Source: JAICJR01 sp963848495 (GTDB lineage Bacteria > Actinomycetota > Thermoleophilia > Solirubrobacterales > Thermoleophilaceae). Taken from it: a stretch of 64,000 nt of DNA. The stretch spans positions 124,001-188,000 of the forward strand of contig CAWKDV010000001.1 in NCBI GenBank assembly GCA_963848495.1. Direction: 5' to 3'. The position numbers were made by a program, and so were the translations under genes. The notes below the pieces were generated by a model. It saw nothing but the letters and a program-made list of their open reading frames with translations. It made no database searches and was not told the DNA's origin. This document shows positions 1 to 9,149 of this stretch, one piece after another (within the stretch, counting starts at the first letter, position 1; each line of letters begins with the position of its first letter).

Positions 1-2
1 TC

Positions 3-1148
3 GTGGGGCTCGTGATCGTGGTCCACTTCGGCTCGCCCTGGGTCGACGGCAAGGCCCTCGCCACCGCCGCGCCCGTGTTCGTGCTCGGCGGGATGGTGGG
101 CGCCGCGATGATCTTCTCCGCCGGCCGCCGCATCGAGGGGACGCTGATTGGCCTGGCGATCCTGCTCGGCGTGCTCTGGTCGGATGCCCTGGCGTTCCGC
201 GACGTGAGCCTCGCACCGAAGCCCCAGCTCGCCGAGCTCGAGCACATCGCCGGCCGCATCCACAACCAGGGCCCGACCCTGATGACCGACTACGAGCCCT
301 ACGGCGTGCGCCACTTCCTGCGCAACTCGGCGCCGGAGGGCGCCTCGGAGTTCCGCTGGCGCCAGGTGACGCTGCGCGACGGCACGCTGCTCCCCAAGGG
401 CCAGTCCGCCGACCTCGACCGCTTCCAGCTTCAGGGCATCCTCGTGTACCGCAACCTGGTGATCCACCGCTCGCCGGCCGAGAGCCGCCCGCCGGCGCCC
501 TACAGCCTCACCTGGCGCGGCAAGTACTTCGAGCTCTGGCAGCGTCCGGCCGGCGCGCCGCGCGTGCTCGCACACCTGCCGCTCGGCGACGGCAACCAGC
601 CGGGCGCGGTGCCACCGTGCGCGAACATCCTCACCACCGCGGTGAACGTGCCGGTCGGCGGCCGGCTGGCGGCGGTGATCCGCACGCCTCCCACGGTCGT
701 CTCGCTCGGGCGCAGCGGCGAGCCTCCCGGCTGGACCCTCGTGCCGAGCTCGCCGGACACGATCATCCCCGGCCGGGCCGGCTCGCTCGACGTGGGGGCG
801 CTCGTGCGCCAGAGCGGCAACTACTCCGTCTGGCTCGGCGGCTCGTTCAGCTCGCGCGTGCGGATCTACGTCGACGGCAAGCTCGTCGGCTCCCGGCGCA
901 ACGGGCTCGAGTGGGAGCAGTACCAGCCGTTCGGCAGCGTGCACCTCGACGGCGGCCGCGTGCACGACATCCGCCTGACCTACGACGGCCGCAGCCTGCT
1001 CCATCCCGGCAGCGGCGACACGCCGACGGCGATCGGCCCGATCCTGCTGAGCACGCAGGCCGACGACGTGCCCGTCACCTACCTGCAGGCGTCACAGGCC
1101 CGCTCGCTCTGCGGCAAGTACCTTGACTGGGTCGAGGCCCTGGGCTAG
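3..1148 (+). CDS. C-terminal part of a membrane protein (5' truncated by window edge)
   Basis: The reading frame is open from the first bases of the window, so the gene almost certainly starts upstream. The visible part has about three hydrophobic helices in the first 65 residues (for example VFVLGGMVGAAMIF and LIGLAILLGVLW), followed by a large soluble, presumably extracellular region. That arrangement of a membrane core with an extracellular C-terminal domain is common in actinobacterial cell-surface glycosyltransferase-like proteins. No catalytic motif is visible in this part, so no enzyme function is assigned. The stop codon overlaps the stop of the convergent reductase gene by four bases. 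Confidence 0.6.
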   Translation: MGLVIVVHFGSPWVDGKALATAAPVFVLGGMVGAAMIFSAGRRIEGTLIGLAILLGVLWSDALAFRDVSLAPKPQLAELEHIAGRIHNQGPTLMTDYEPYGVRHFLRNSAPEGASEFRWRQVTLRDGTLLPKGQSADLDRFQLQGILVYRNLVIHRSPAESRPPAPYSLTWRGKYFELWQRPAGAPRVLAHLPLGDGNQPGAVPPCANILTTAVNVPVGGRLAAVIRTPPTVVSLGRSGEPPGWTLVPSSPDTIIPGRAGSLDVGALVRQSGNYSVWLGGSFSSRVRIYVDGKLVGSRRNGLEWEQYQPFGSVHLDGGRVHDIRLTYDGRSLLHPGSGDTPTAIGPILLSTQADDVPVTYLQASQARSLCGKYLDWVEALG

Positions 1149-2344
1149 CTCTTCGCAGGCGTCAGCTCGAACGCGCCGTCGCGGGCGTCGCGGTCGAGCC
1201 GCAGGCCGTGGCGCAGCGCGAGGTACGGCGACAGGTAGTGGCCGGCGATCTTCGACGGCGGCCACCAGAGCGCGCCGGTGCCCGCCACCGACTCGCCGCG
1301 CCCGCCGCTGACCTCCGCACGCATGTACGACGGCTCGGAGCCCGTGAGCAGCATCCCGCGCATGACCGGCCGGAACGGCTTGGGCTCGACCTCGGCGCCT
1401 GCCCGCGCCGCCAGCACCTGAGCCACTCCGTCGGCCTCCTGCGTGGCGATGCCGCCCTGCTTGAGGGGGAAGTTCGTCGCGTCGCCGGCGGCGTAGACGT
1501 CGGCCACACCGGCCACCGCGCCATACGCGTTGACCGCGAGGAAGCCCTGGCTGTCGTGCGGCAGGCCGCGTACGTACGGGCCCTCGAGCACCGGCAGGCC
1601 GATCACTCGGTCAGCCACAATCGGTCGCTCCGGGACGACCCACAGGTGGCCGCGCTCGAACGCCTGCGGGTACTCGCCGGTGACGAGCTCGATGCCGGCC
1701 TCGGCCAGCAGACCGGCGACGTGCTCGCTTGCCCCCGTGCCGAACATCCCCAGCGGGCGATCCTCGGCGGTGACCAGCATCAGCTTCGTGCCCGAGCCCG
1801 CGGTGCGCAGCCGCGTGGCCGTCATCAGAGCGAGCTCGTAGAGCGGCAGCGCATACGTCGGGCCACCCGGGACCACGAACGCGAGCTTGTCGATCCTGCC
1901 CGCCTCGGCGTCCTCCACCACCGCCTGGACCGCCGGGATGTCGGCGGCGTCGGAGAAGCAGATCGCGCCGGGCACGGCCTTGTGGGGCCGCGCGCCGAGC
2001 GCCACGATGAGCGCGTCGTAGTCCAGCTCCGTGCCGGTCGTGGTCGTCACCACGTGCCGGTCGGCGTCGACGGCATCGAGGCCGTCGGCGCGAAGCTCCG
2101 CCGCGTGGTCGGTAGCGATCGTGGCCATATCGAAGCGATGCGCCTCTCCTAGGCCGAAGACCTCCGCGGTGACGAGCGGCCGATAGACGAACGACTCCTC
2201 GGGAGCGAGCAGCTCGATCGAGACGAGGTCCTCGGCGATCGCACGCAGGGCGATCAGCGCCTCGAGGGCGGCCGGGCCGCCGCCTGCGATCACCACTCTC
2301 GGGGGCTGGTTGGGCCGGTGGGGGAGCGGATGCAGGAACTTCAT
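1145..2344 (-). CDS. FAD-dependent pyridine nucleotide-disulfide oxidoreductase (SQR/NDH-2-like)
   Basis: A 399-residue flavoprotein. It opens with a Rossmann FAD motif (VVIAGGGPAALEAL, about residues 15-30), followed by YDALIVALGARPH (about residue 110) and a C-terminal FAD-contact segment, DVYAAGDATNF. This is the order seen in sulfide:quinone oxidoreductases and type II NADH dehydrogenases. There is no clear CxxC redox pair, so the electron donor is not fixed. The start at 2344 is chosen because a strong GAGGAGG lies five bases upstream; the frame stays open further upstream, but without a better signal. The Usp gene ends 11 bases upstream on the same strand, so the two are probably co-transcribed. 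Confidence 0.8.
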   Translation of the reverse strand: MKFLHPLPHRPNQPPRVVIAGGGPAALEALIALRAIAEDLVSIELLAPEESFVYRPLVTAEVFGLGEAHRFDMATIATDHAAELRADGLDAVDADRHVVTTTTGTELDYDALIVALGARPHKAVPGAICFSDAADIPAVQAVVEDAEAGRIDKLAFVVPGGPTYALPLYELALMTATRLRTAGSGTKLMLVTAEDRPLGMFGTGASEHVAGLLAEAGIELVTGEYPQAFERGHLWVVPERPIVADRVIGLPVLEGPYVRGLPHDSQGFLAVNAYGAVAGVADVYAAGDATNFPLKQGGIATQEADGVAQVLAARAGAEVEPKPFRPVMRGMLLTGSEPSYMRAEVSGGRGESVAGTGALWWPPSKIAGHYLSPYLALRHGLRLDRDARDGAFELTPAKS

Positions 2345-2354
2345 GGTGACCTCC

Positions 2355-3221
2355 TCAAGCCGCCGCTGTGGCGGACGACTCGGCGGCACCGCGCGGTACC
2401 ACGTAGAGCGGGCAGGGGCAGGAACGCATCAGGTGCGTCGACACGCTGCCGAGCAGGGCTCGGCGAACCGGCCCGTGCGCGCGCGAGCCACTCACGAGCA
2501 GATCCACGTCTTGGGCACAGCACTCGACCAGCACGCGCACCGGTGGGCCGGTGCGGAGCTCCCAGTCGAGGCTCACGTCGGTGGGCACGCCGGCCACGGC
2601 CGCCTCGAGCGCGCTCATGAGCGTCTCCTGGCGGCCGGCGGTGAGCTCCGCGAAGGCGTCCGGCTCCACAACCGTGCCGAAGTCGCCGTGAGGCTGCTCG
2701 ACAACCGCAAGCAGCCGCACCCTCGCGCCCAGCGAGAGCGCCATCTCAGTGGCCGTCGCGAGCGCCCCCTGAGACTCGATCCCGCCGTCGAAGGCCACCG
2801 CGATGGTCCCGATGCGCGAGGGCACGTCGGCGGCGAGGCGCTGCGGCGCCACTGCGAGCGCGCAGGGAAGCCCTCGGAGCATCTGCTCACCGGTGCTCCC
2901 GAGCAGCACGCGGCCGAGCGGGCCGTGGTGACACGAGCCCACCACGACGGTGTCCGCGCCCTCTTCGCGCGCCAGGCGAACGAGCGCCTCGGCCGGCGAG
3001 TCGTGGTGCACGAGCGGGCGCGTCTCGACGCGCACGCCGTAGGGCACGCGCTGGGACGCCTCGTAGAGCAGCCGCCCCCCACGCGCGGACTCGTCGCCGC
3101 GCTGCGAGTGGGCGAGCATCAGGCGGGTGTCCGGGCGGCGTGAGAGGAGTGCGCCAAGGGCGAGCGCATCTTCAGCCTGGTCCCTGCCGTCGTATCCGAC
3201 TATCACGATGCGATCGCCCAC
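2355..3221 (-). CDS. Tandem universal stress protein (two UspA domains)
   Basis: A 288-residue protein with two UspA folds, about residues 4-140 and 150-285. Each ends in a nucleotide-loop-like segment: VVGSCHHGPLGRVLLGST in the first half and VSGSRAHGPVRRALLGSV in the second. Both depart from the classic G-2x-G-9x-G spacing because the second glycine is H or A, so ATP binding is plausible but not certain. Tandem Usp proteins are typical of actinobacteria and act in dormancy or stress. The gene lies just upstream of the reductase and is divergent from the acetyltransferase/synthetase gene. Confidence 0.88.
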   Translation of the reverse strand: MGDRIVIVGYDGRDQAEDALALGALLSRRPDTRLMLAHSQRGDESARGGRLLYEASQRVPYGVRVETRPLVHHDSPAEALVRLAREEGADTVVVGSCHHGPLGRVLLGSTGEQMLRGLPCALAVAPQRLAADVPSRIGTIAVAFDGGIESQGALATATEMALSLGARVRLLAVVEQPHGDFGTVVEPDAFAELTAGRQETLMSALEAAVAGVPTDVSLDWELRTGPPVRVLVECCAQDVDLLVSGSRAHGPVRRALLGSVSTHLMRSCPCPLYVVPRGAAESSATAAA

Positions 3222-3345
3222 GGAACAATCATCGGGTAGGTGGCGCGAAGCGTCATCGGGGCTGTTCCGCGGCCGGCACCGGGTTTTTCCGCAGCGTCAC
3301 AGCTCCGCAAACGGCTCAGGAGCGCAGTTCCGTAGGCTGCTGTGC

Positions 3346-6075
3346 ATGCACGCAGCCAAGTCCTACCCCGAGCACCTGGAGGCCGACGTCGTCCTGAGGG
3401 ACGGCTCAACAGTCCACGTCAGGCCCGTTAGGCCGGAGGACCGGGACGCGCTGCGCGAATTCCTCGACGGGCTCTCGATGGACTCCCGCTGGCTGCGCTT
3501 CTTCGGTGGCGCGAACATCGCCCGGCAGGCGGATGCGGCCGCGGACGTCGACTACCGCGAGCGCTACGGCGTCGTTGCGACCGGCCCGGACAACCGCATC
3601 ATCGCCCACGCCGAGTACGTCGCCGTCGACGACCTCCGCGCGGAGGTGGCGTTCGAGATCGCCGACCCGATCCAGGGCCGCGGCCTCGGCACGATCCTGC
3701 TCGCCCACCTCGCCACCGCCGCCGAGCAGAACGGCATCCGCACCTTCGAGGCGGAGGTGCTGCCGCAGAACTACCGCATGCTGGGGGTGTTCCGCGAGAG
3801 CGGCTTCCCGGCGGCTCTGCACGCGATGCCGGACGCGATCACCGTGGAGCTTCCGACCTCGATCACCGAGGAGGGGCTCGAGGCGTTCGACCAGCGCGAC
3901 AAGGTCGCGGCCACCGCGGCAGTCGCCACCTTCCTGCGGCCCACCTCGGTCGCGGTGATCGGCGCCTCCAAGCGGCGCGGCAGCGTGGGCGCCGAGATCT
4001 TCCACAACCTGCTCGAGGCCGGCTTCAACGGGCCCGTCTACCCGGTGAACCCCACAGCCGCTGTGGTGCAGTCGGTGCCCGCCTACGCCAGCGTCAAGGA
4101 CATCCCCGGGCCTGTGGACCTGGGCGTGATCGTGGTGCCCGGCCAGCACGTGCTCGGCGTGGCGCGCGAGTGCGGCGAGAAGGGGGCACGCGCGCTCGTC
4201 GTCATCTCGGCCGGCTTCAGCGAGATGGGCGGCGAGGGCGTGACGCGCGAGGCCGAGCTGCTCCGGATCTGCCGCGAGTTTGGCATGCGGCTCGTGGGCC
4301 CGAACTGCCTCGGCGTGATCAACACCGACCCGGAGGTCTCGCTCAACGCCACCTTCGCACCCGGCCGCCCGCAGGCGGGCCGCGTGGGCTTCATGTCGCA
4401 GAGCGGCGCGCTCGGGCTCGCGCTGATCGACACCGCCGGCGCGCGCGGCCTCGGGCTGTCCTCGTTCGTCTCGGTGGGCGACAAGGCCGACATCTCGGGC
4501 AACGACCTCATCCAGTACTGGGAGGGCGACGACCAGACCGACCTCATCCTCTTCTACCTGGAGTCGTTCGGGAACCCGCGCCGCTTCGCCCGCATCGCGC
4601 GGCGCGTCGCGCGCAGCAAGCCGATCGTGGCGGTGAAGAGCGGCCACTCGAAGGCCGGCGCGCGCGCCACCTCCTCCCACACCGGGGCGCTGATCGCCGC
4701 CTCGGACGTGAACGTCGACGCGCTCTTCTCGCAGAGCGGCGTGGTCCGGACGAGCACGCTCGGCGAGCTGCTCGACGTGGCGTCGCTCCTGGCCAACCAG
4801 CCCTATCCCAAGGGCAATCGGGTGGCGATCCTGACGAACTCCGGCGGCCCCGGGATCATGTGCGCCGACGCCTGCGAGGGAGGCGGCCTCGAGGTGGTGA
4901 GCCTGTCCGAGCCCACGGTCGCGCGCCTGGGCGAGCTGCTGGCCGCCGAGGCGTCGCTGAGCAACCCGGTGGACATGCTCGCCACCGCGAGCGGCGAGCA
5001 GTTCCGCGACTCGATCCTCAGCGTGGCCGCCGACGAGGTCGTGGACGCGATCATCGTGATCTTCACTCCCACGCTCGTCACCCAGCCCGAGGACGTCGGC
5101 CGGGCGATCGCCGAGGCCGCCGACCGGATGCCGCGGCCGATTCCGCTGATGGCGTCGTTCATCAGCTCGGCCGGGCCGCCGAAGGAGCTGCAGGCCTCCG
5201 CGGCTCACGTGCCCGCCTTCGACTACCCCGAGCAGGCGGCCGAGGCGCTGGGGAAGGCCGTGACCTACGGCGCCTGGCAGGCGCGCGACCCTGGCGAGGT
5301 GCCCCAGTTCCCGGACACGCGCGAGGACGAGGCCGCGGCCGTCATCGCGGGCGCGCTCGTGCGCGGCCCGGGCTGGCTGCGGCCGAGCGAGGTGGACCGG
5401 CTGCTCGACTGCTTCGGGCTCAAGATGGCGGAGTCGCGCCTCGTGCGCAGCCCGTCCGCGGCCGGCAAGGCGGCCCAGGAGATGGGCGGCAACGTGGTGC
5501 TGAAGGCGATCTCGCCCACGCTGATCCACAAGACCGAGGCGGGCGCCGTTCGCGTGGGCCTCAGCGGCCGTGCCGCAACGGCGCGGGCGGCACAGGAGAT
5601 GGAGGCCTCGGTGGCCGCAACCGGCCACAGAGTCGAGGGCTTCCTCGTGCAGCGGCAGGTGCCGGACGGCGTGGAGATGCTGGTCGGAGTGGTGAACGAC
5701 CCGCTGTTCGGGCCAGTCGTGGCCTGCGGCGCGGGCGGCGTCACCGCCGAGCTCCTGAAGGACGTGCAGGTGCGCCTCACGCCGCTGAGCGACCGCGACG
5801 CGGGCGAGATGCTGCGAGCGCTGCGCACGTTCCCGCTGCTCGAGGGCTACCGGGGCGCTCCGGGCGCCGACCTCGCCTCGCTCGAGGAGCTCGTGCTGCG
5901 CGTGGGCGCGCTCGTCGAGGCGCACCCGGAGCTCGTCGAGATGGACTGCAACCCCGTGATGGCCACGCCGGAGGGAGCCGTGATCGTCGACGCGCGCATC
6001 CGCGTGCAGCCGGCGCCGCCGGTCCGGCCCTGGGCCGGCGTCCGCACGAGGCCGGGAGTAGATGGCGCAGGCTGA
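3346..6075 (+). CDS. GNAT-fused ADP-forming acyl-CoA synthetase-like protein (Pat-type lysine acetyltransferase)
   Basis: A 909-residue fusion. Residues about 10-170 form a GNAT domain (acetyl-CoA loop around IQGRGLGTILLAHL). Then come a CoA-binding domain (SVAVIGASKRRGSVGAE), a succinyl-CoA-synthetase-like region with the SHTGAL histidine segment, and a C-terminal ATP-grasp domain (GNVVLKAISPTLIHKTEAGA). This is the architecture of Pat/PatA protein acetyltransferases, which modify acyl-CoA synthetases; the N-terminal position of GNAT matches the actinobacterial form. The start at 3346 is chosen over an in-frame upstream extension because homology begins there and a TAGGCT box lies seven bases upstream, suggesting a leaderless mRNA. 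The end overlaps the next GNAT gene by 14 bases. Confidence 0.85.
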   Translation: MHAAKSYPEHLEADVVLRDGSTVHVRPVRPEDRDALREFLDGLSMDSRWLRFFGGANIARQADAAADVDYRERYGVVATGPDNRIIAHAEYVAVDDLRAEVAFEIADPIQGRGLGTILLAHLATAAEQNGIRTFEAEVLPQNYRMLGVFRESGFPAALHAMPDAITVELPTSITEEGLEAFDQRDKVAATAAVATFLRPTSVAVIGASKRRGSVGAEIFHNLLEAGFNGPVYPVNPTAAVVQSVPAYASVKDIPGPVDLGVIVVPGQHVLGVARECGEKGARALVVISAGFSEMGGEGVTREAELLRICREFGMRLVGPNCLGVINTDPEVSLNATFAPGRPQAGRVGFMSQSGALGLALIDTAGARGLGLSSFVSVGDKADISGNDLIQYWEGDDQTDLILFYLESFGNPRRFARIARRVARSKPIVAVKSGHSKAGARATSSHTGALIAASDVNVDALFSQSGVVRTSTLGELLDVASLLANQPYPKGNRVAILTNSGGPGIMCADACEGGGLEVVSLSEPTVARLGELLAAEASLSNPVDMLATASGEQFRDSILSVAADEVVDAIIVIFTPTLVTQPEDVGRAIAEAADRMPRPIPLMASFISSAGPPKELQASAAHVPAFDYPEQAAEALGKAVTYGAWQARDPGEVPQFPDTREDEAAAVIAGALVRGPGWLRPSEVDRLLDCFGLKMAESRLVRSPSAAGKAAQEMGGNVVLKAISPTLIHKTEAGAVRVGLSGRAATARAAQEMEASVAATGHRVEGFLVQRQVPDGVEMLVGVVNDPLFGPVVACGAGGVTAELLKDVQVRLTPLSDRDAGEMLRALRTFPLLEGYRGAPGADLASLEELVLRVGALVEAHPELVEMDCNPVMATPEGAVIVDARIRVQPAPPVRPWAGVRTRPGVDGAG

Positions 6076-6682
6076 GCTGACGGTCGCGATCCGCGACGGC
6101 AGCCAGATCGTGCTGAGGCCGATCCGGCCCGACGACAAGCAGGAGCTGAAGGAGGGCTTCGAGCGGCTGAGCCCGGAGTCACGCTACAAGCGCTTCCTCG
6201 CGCCGGTCACGGAGCTGCGGCCGAAGGACCTCGAGTATCTGACCGAGGTCGACCACCACGACCACGAGGCGATCGTGGCCCACACGCTCGAGGGCGAGCC
6301 GCTCGGAGTGGCCCGCTACGTCCGCACGAGCGACGACACGGCCGAGGCCGCCGTGGCGGTGGTGGACGACTGGCACGGCCGCGGCGTGGGCACCGCGCTC
6401 GTCACCCAGCTCGCCGAGCGCGCCTGCGAGGAGGGCATCGACCACTTCACGGCAACCTGCCTCGCCACCAACAACGAGGTGCTCGATCTGCTGCGCGAGC
6501 TGGGGCCGACGGAGGTGGCGAACAGTGGAGAGGGCACCGTCGAGGCGACGATCGACCTGCCGACCAGCGCGGACACGGAATCGCCTTTGCGGCGCGTCTT
6601 CCGCCGGGCAGCGGCAGGGGAGCTCGAGGTGCGCCTAGCCGCTTTGAGGGATCGTTTGAGCCGGGCGCGAAATCCCGGCTAG
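6062..6682 (+). CDS. GNAT-family N-acetyltransferase
   Basis: A 206-residue protein with a GNAT acetyl-CoA signature at about residues 98-115 (DDWHGRGVGTALVTQL). The N-terminal half (VLRPIRPDDKQELKEGFERLSPESRYKRF) closely resembles the GNAT part of the preceding fusion protein, so the two are probably paralogues. Overlap with the upstream gene and a 12-base gap to the downstream kinase indicate one three-gene operon. The substrate is unknown; protein lysine acetylation is the likeliest role from context. Confidence 0.82.
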   Translation: MAQAELTVAIRDGSQIVLRPIRPDDKQELKEGFERLSPESRYKRFLAPVTELRPKDLEYLTEVDHHDHEAIVAHTLEGEPLGVARYVRTSDDTAEAAVAVVDDWHGRGVGTALVTQLAERACEEGIDHFTATCLATNNEVLDLLRELGPTEVANSGEGTVEATIDLPTSADTESPLRRVFRRAAAGELEVRLAALRDRLSRARNPG

Positions 6683-6694
6683 AGTCCGTATCAA

Positions 6695-8383
6695 GTGGGC
6701 GAGATTTCGCTGGACGAACCGCGTCTGCGCCGGCTCATCGAGGTCGGGAGGAGCCTGGTCGCGGAGCACGACCTCGAGACGCTTCTGGGGCGTCTCCTCG
6801 CTGTCGCGCGGGAGCTCACGGGGGCGCAGTACCTCGCGCTCGGCATCCTCGACGAGCGGCGCCAGGGCCTGGAGCGCTTCATCACCCAGGGCATCGACGA
6901 CGACGCGCGGGCCGAGATCGGCGACCTGCCCCGCGGGCGCGGCGTGCTGGGCGAGCTGATCGTCAACCCGCACCCGCTGCGCCTCCACGACGTGAGCCAG
7001 CACCCGCGCTCCTACGGCTTCCCGCCGGGTCACCCGCCGATGAACACCTTCCTCGGCGTGCCGATCCTGATTCGCGGCGAGGCCTTCGGCAACATCTACC
7101 TCACCGACAAGGAGGGTGGCGGGGACTTCACGGAGGAGGACGAGCAGTCGATCGTCGTGCTGGCCGACTGGGCGGCGATCGCGATCGACAACGCCCGTCT
7201 CTACCAGGGCCTGGTCGCCCGGCAGAACGAGCTCGAGCGGGCGGTCACCGGGCTCGAGACCACCACCGCGATCGCGCGCGCCATCGGCGGCGAGGTCCAC
7301 CTCGACCGCGTGCTCGAGCTGATCGTCAAGCGGGGGCGCGCCCTGGTCGAGGCGCGCGTGCTGGTGATCCTCCTGGAGCAGCAGGACCACCTCGTCGTCG
7401 CCGCCCTCGCGGGCGACGCGGACAGCGGGATGGTGGGCATGAGCATCGACCCCACCCAGACGCTCGCCGGCAGCGTCATGCGCAGCCGCAAGCCCGAGCG
7501 CCTGTCCGACGCCAGCGCACAGCTGCGCTCGCGCATGGCCGACCTGGTGGGCGCCAAGTCGGCGCTGTTCGTGCCGCTCGTGTTCCGCGGCCGCGCCTCG
7601 GGCGTGCTCGCCGCCTTCGACCGCCTCGCCGCCGGCCCAGACTTCGACGGAGAGGACGAGCGGCTGCTGCTCTCCTTCGCCGCCAGCGCGGCCACCGCGG
7701 TGGCCACCGCCCAGACGGTCCAGGAGGACCGCCTGCGCCACAGCATCCAGGCCTCCGAGCAGGAGCGCAGGCGCTGGGCGCGCGAGCTGCACGACGAGAC
7801 GCTGCAGGGTCTCGGCGCGTTGCGCGTGCTCCTGTCCTCGGCGCTCCAGAAGGGCGACCGGATCGAGGAGACCGTGCGCCAGGCGATCGGCCACATCGGC
7901 ACCGAGATCGAGAACCTGCGCAACCTCATCACCGAGCTGCGGCCGGCCGCGCTCGACGAGCTCGGTCTCCAGCCCGCCATCGAGAGCCTGCTCAGGCGCA
8001 CTACCTCGATGGAGGGGCTCGAGGTGTCGAGGTCGATCCAGCTCGAGGGCATTCGCTACGACGCCGAGCTCGAGAACACCGTCTACCGGCTCGTGCAGGA
8101 GGCGCTCACGAACATCGCCAAGCACGGCGCGGCCAGCCACGTGGACGTCAGCATCAAGGAGCACGACGGCATGATCGAGGTCTGCGTGAAGGACGACGGC
8201 GTGGGCTTCGACACGACCGCACCGTCGACCGGCTTCGGGCTCGCCGGCATGAACGAGCGGGTGGCGCTTGCCCTCGGCGAGCTCCAGATCGCCTCCGAGC
8301 CGGGGCACGGCACCACCGTCACCGCGACGATCCCGGTCAAGCACGAGGGCGAGCAGCACCCAGGCGTGTCGGTCGCCGTGTAG
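6695..8383 (+). CDS. GAF-GAF histidine kinase, DevS/NarX-like
   Basis: A 562-residue sensor kinase with two GAF domains (about residues 20-170 and 190-350), a HisKA_3 dimerisation helix with the phospho-histidine in RRWARELHDETLQGL (about residue 365), and a HATPase domain (N box LVQEALTNIAKHG, G1 box DDGVGFD, G2 region GFGLAGMNER). The first GAF domain carries HPPMNTFLGVPI, typical of the DevS/DosS redox and gas sensors of actinobacteria; whether it binds haem cannot be judged here. It has no transmembrane helix and is cytosolic. No response regulator is adjacent, so it is an orphan kinase. GTG start. Confidence 0.88.
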   Translation: MGEISLDEPRLRRLIEVGRSLVAEHDLETLLGRLLAVARELTGAQYLALGILDERRQGLERFITQGIDDDARAEIGDLPRGRGVLGELIVNPHPLRLHDVSQHPRSYGFPPGHPPMNTFLGVPILIRGEAFGNIYLTDKEGGGDFTEEDEQSIVVLADWAAIAIDNARLYQGLVARQNELERAVTGLETTTAIARAIGGEVHLDRVLELIVKRGRALVEARVLVILLEQQDHLVVAALAGDADSGMVGMSIDPTQTLAGSVMRSRKPERLSDASAQLRSRMADLVGAKSALFVPLVFRGRASGVLAAFDRLAAGPDFDGEDERLLLSFAASAATAVATAQTVQEDRLRHSIQASEQERRRWARELHDETLQGLGALRVLLSSALQKGDRIEETVRQAIGHIGTEIENLRNLITELRPAALDELGLQPAIESLLRRTTSMEGLEVSRSIQLEGIRYDAELENTVYRLVQEALTNIAKHGAASHVDVSIKEHDGMIEVCVKDDGVGFDTTAPSTGFGLAGMNERVALALGELQIASEPGHGTTVTATIPVKHEGEQHPGVSVAV

Positions 8384-8422
8384 CGACGCGTTATCTCCGG
8401 AACAGCGGCTAGTTTTAGGCGC

Positions 8423-9136
8423 GTGAGCAGCCGCAAGGAGCAGAAGGAGGCTCTGCGCCGCCAGCGCCTGGAACGCGAGAAGGCGGCCGCCGAGGCCAAG
8501 GCGCGGCGGCGGCGCTTCCAGATCGGAGGCGGCGTGATCGCGCTGGCGGCGGTGATCGTGGTCGCGGTCGTGCTGATCGCCGGCGGCAGCTCCAAGTCAG
8601 GCGCGAGCAGCGGCTCGAAGGCGAGCTCCAGCTCGGCCACGAGCGGCACCCAGGCCGGTCTCGAGACGGGCACGGCGCCCTGGCCGCCCGAGTACAGCTT
8701 CCTCGCCCAGCGGCTCGGCGCCTTCAACTTCCCGACGCAGACCGACTTCGGCTACCACGTCCACGCCGAGCTGTTTGTGTACGTCAACGGCAAGAAGCTC
8801 ACCGTGCCGGCCAACTTCGGCATCGATCCGCAGGGGCGCTTCCTGGCGCCGGTCCACACCCACGACACCACCGGCATCATCCACATGGAGTCGGCCAAGC
8901 CGTACCCGTTCACGCTCGGCGAGGCGTTCGACATCTGGGGCGTGAAGTTCACCGACGCGCAGCTCGGCGGCTACCAGGCCGGCAACGGCAACGTGCTCCA
9001 GGTGTGGGTCAACGGCAAGCAGGTCAGCGACCCGGTGAACTACAAGATGAAGCCCCACGACGTCATGATCGCGGGCTACGGCAAGCCCGGCTCCTTCCCG
9101 CACTCGAAGCAGTTCAGCTTCCCGGCGGGGCTCTAG
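8423..9136 (+). CDS. Membrane-anchored extracellular protein of unknown function, His-rich
   Basis: A 237-residue protein with a charged, helical cytoplasmic N-terminus (residues 1-34), one transmembrane helix (about 36-54), a Ser/Gly-rich linker and a folded outer domain from about residue 85. The outer domain contains YHVHAELFVYVNGK, VHTHDTTGIIHME and FDIWGVKF; the clustered histidines could bind a metal. This domain occurs in other actinobacterial secreted proteins, but I cannot name a function. GTG start, 39 bases after the kinase gene. Confidence 0.65.
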   Translation: MSSRKEQKEALRRQRLEREKAAAEAKARRRRFQIGGGVIALAAVIVVAVVLIAGGSSKSGASSGSKASSSSATSGTQAGLETGTAPWPPEYSFLAQRLGAFNFPTQTDFGYHVHAELFVYVNGKKLTVPANFGIDPQGRFLAPVHTHDTTGIIHMESAKPYPFTLGEAFDIWGVKFTDAQLGGYQAGNGNVLQVWVNGKQVSDPVNYKMKPHDVMIAGYGKPGSFPHSKQFSFPAGL

Positions 9137-9149
9137 CTGCTCGCCTAGT

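Noticed and set aside
3406..6138. 910-codon open frame antisense to the acetyltransferase/synthetase gene
   Set aside because: Composition is Arg/Ala/His-rich with no family motif. It mirrors the real gene's codon bias and is a GC-driven shadow, like the long antisense frames at 18875-21145, 35959-38622, 44678-45790 and 53506-55725.
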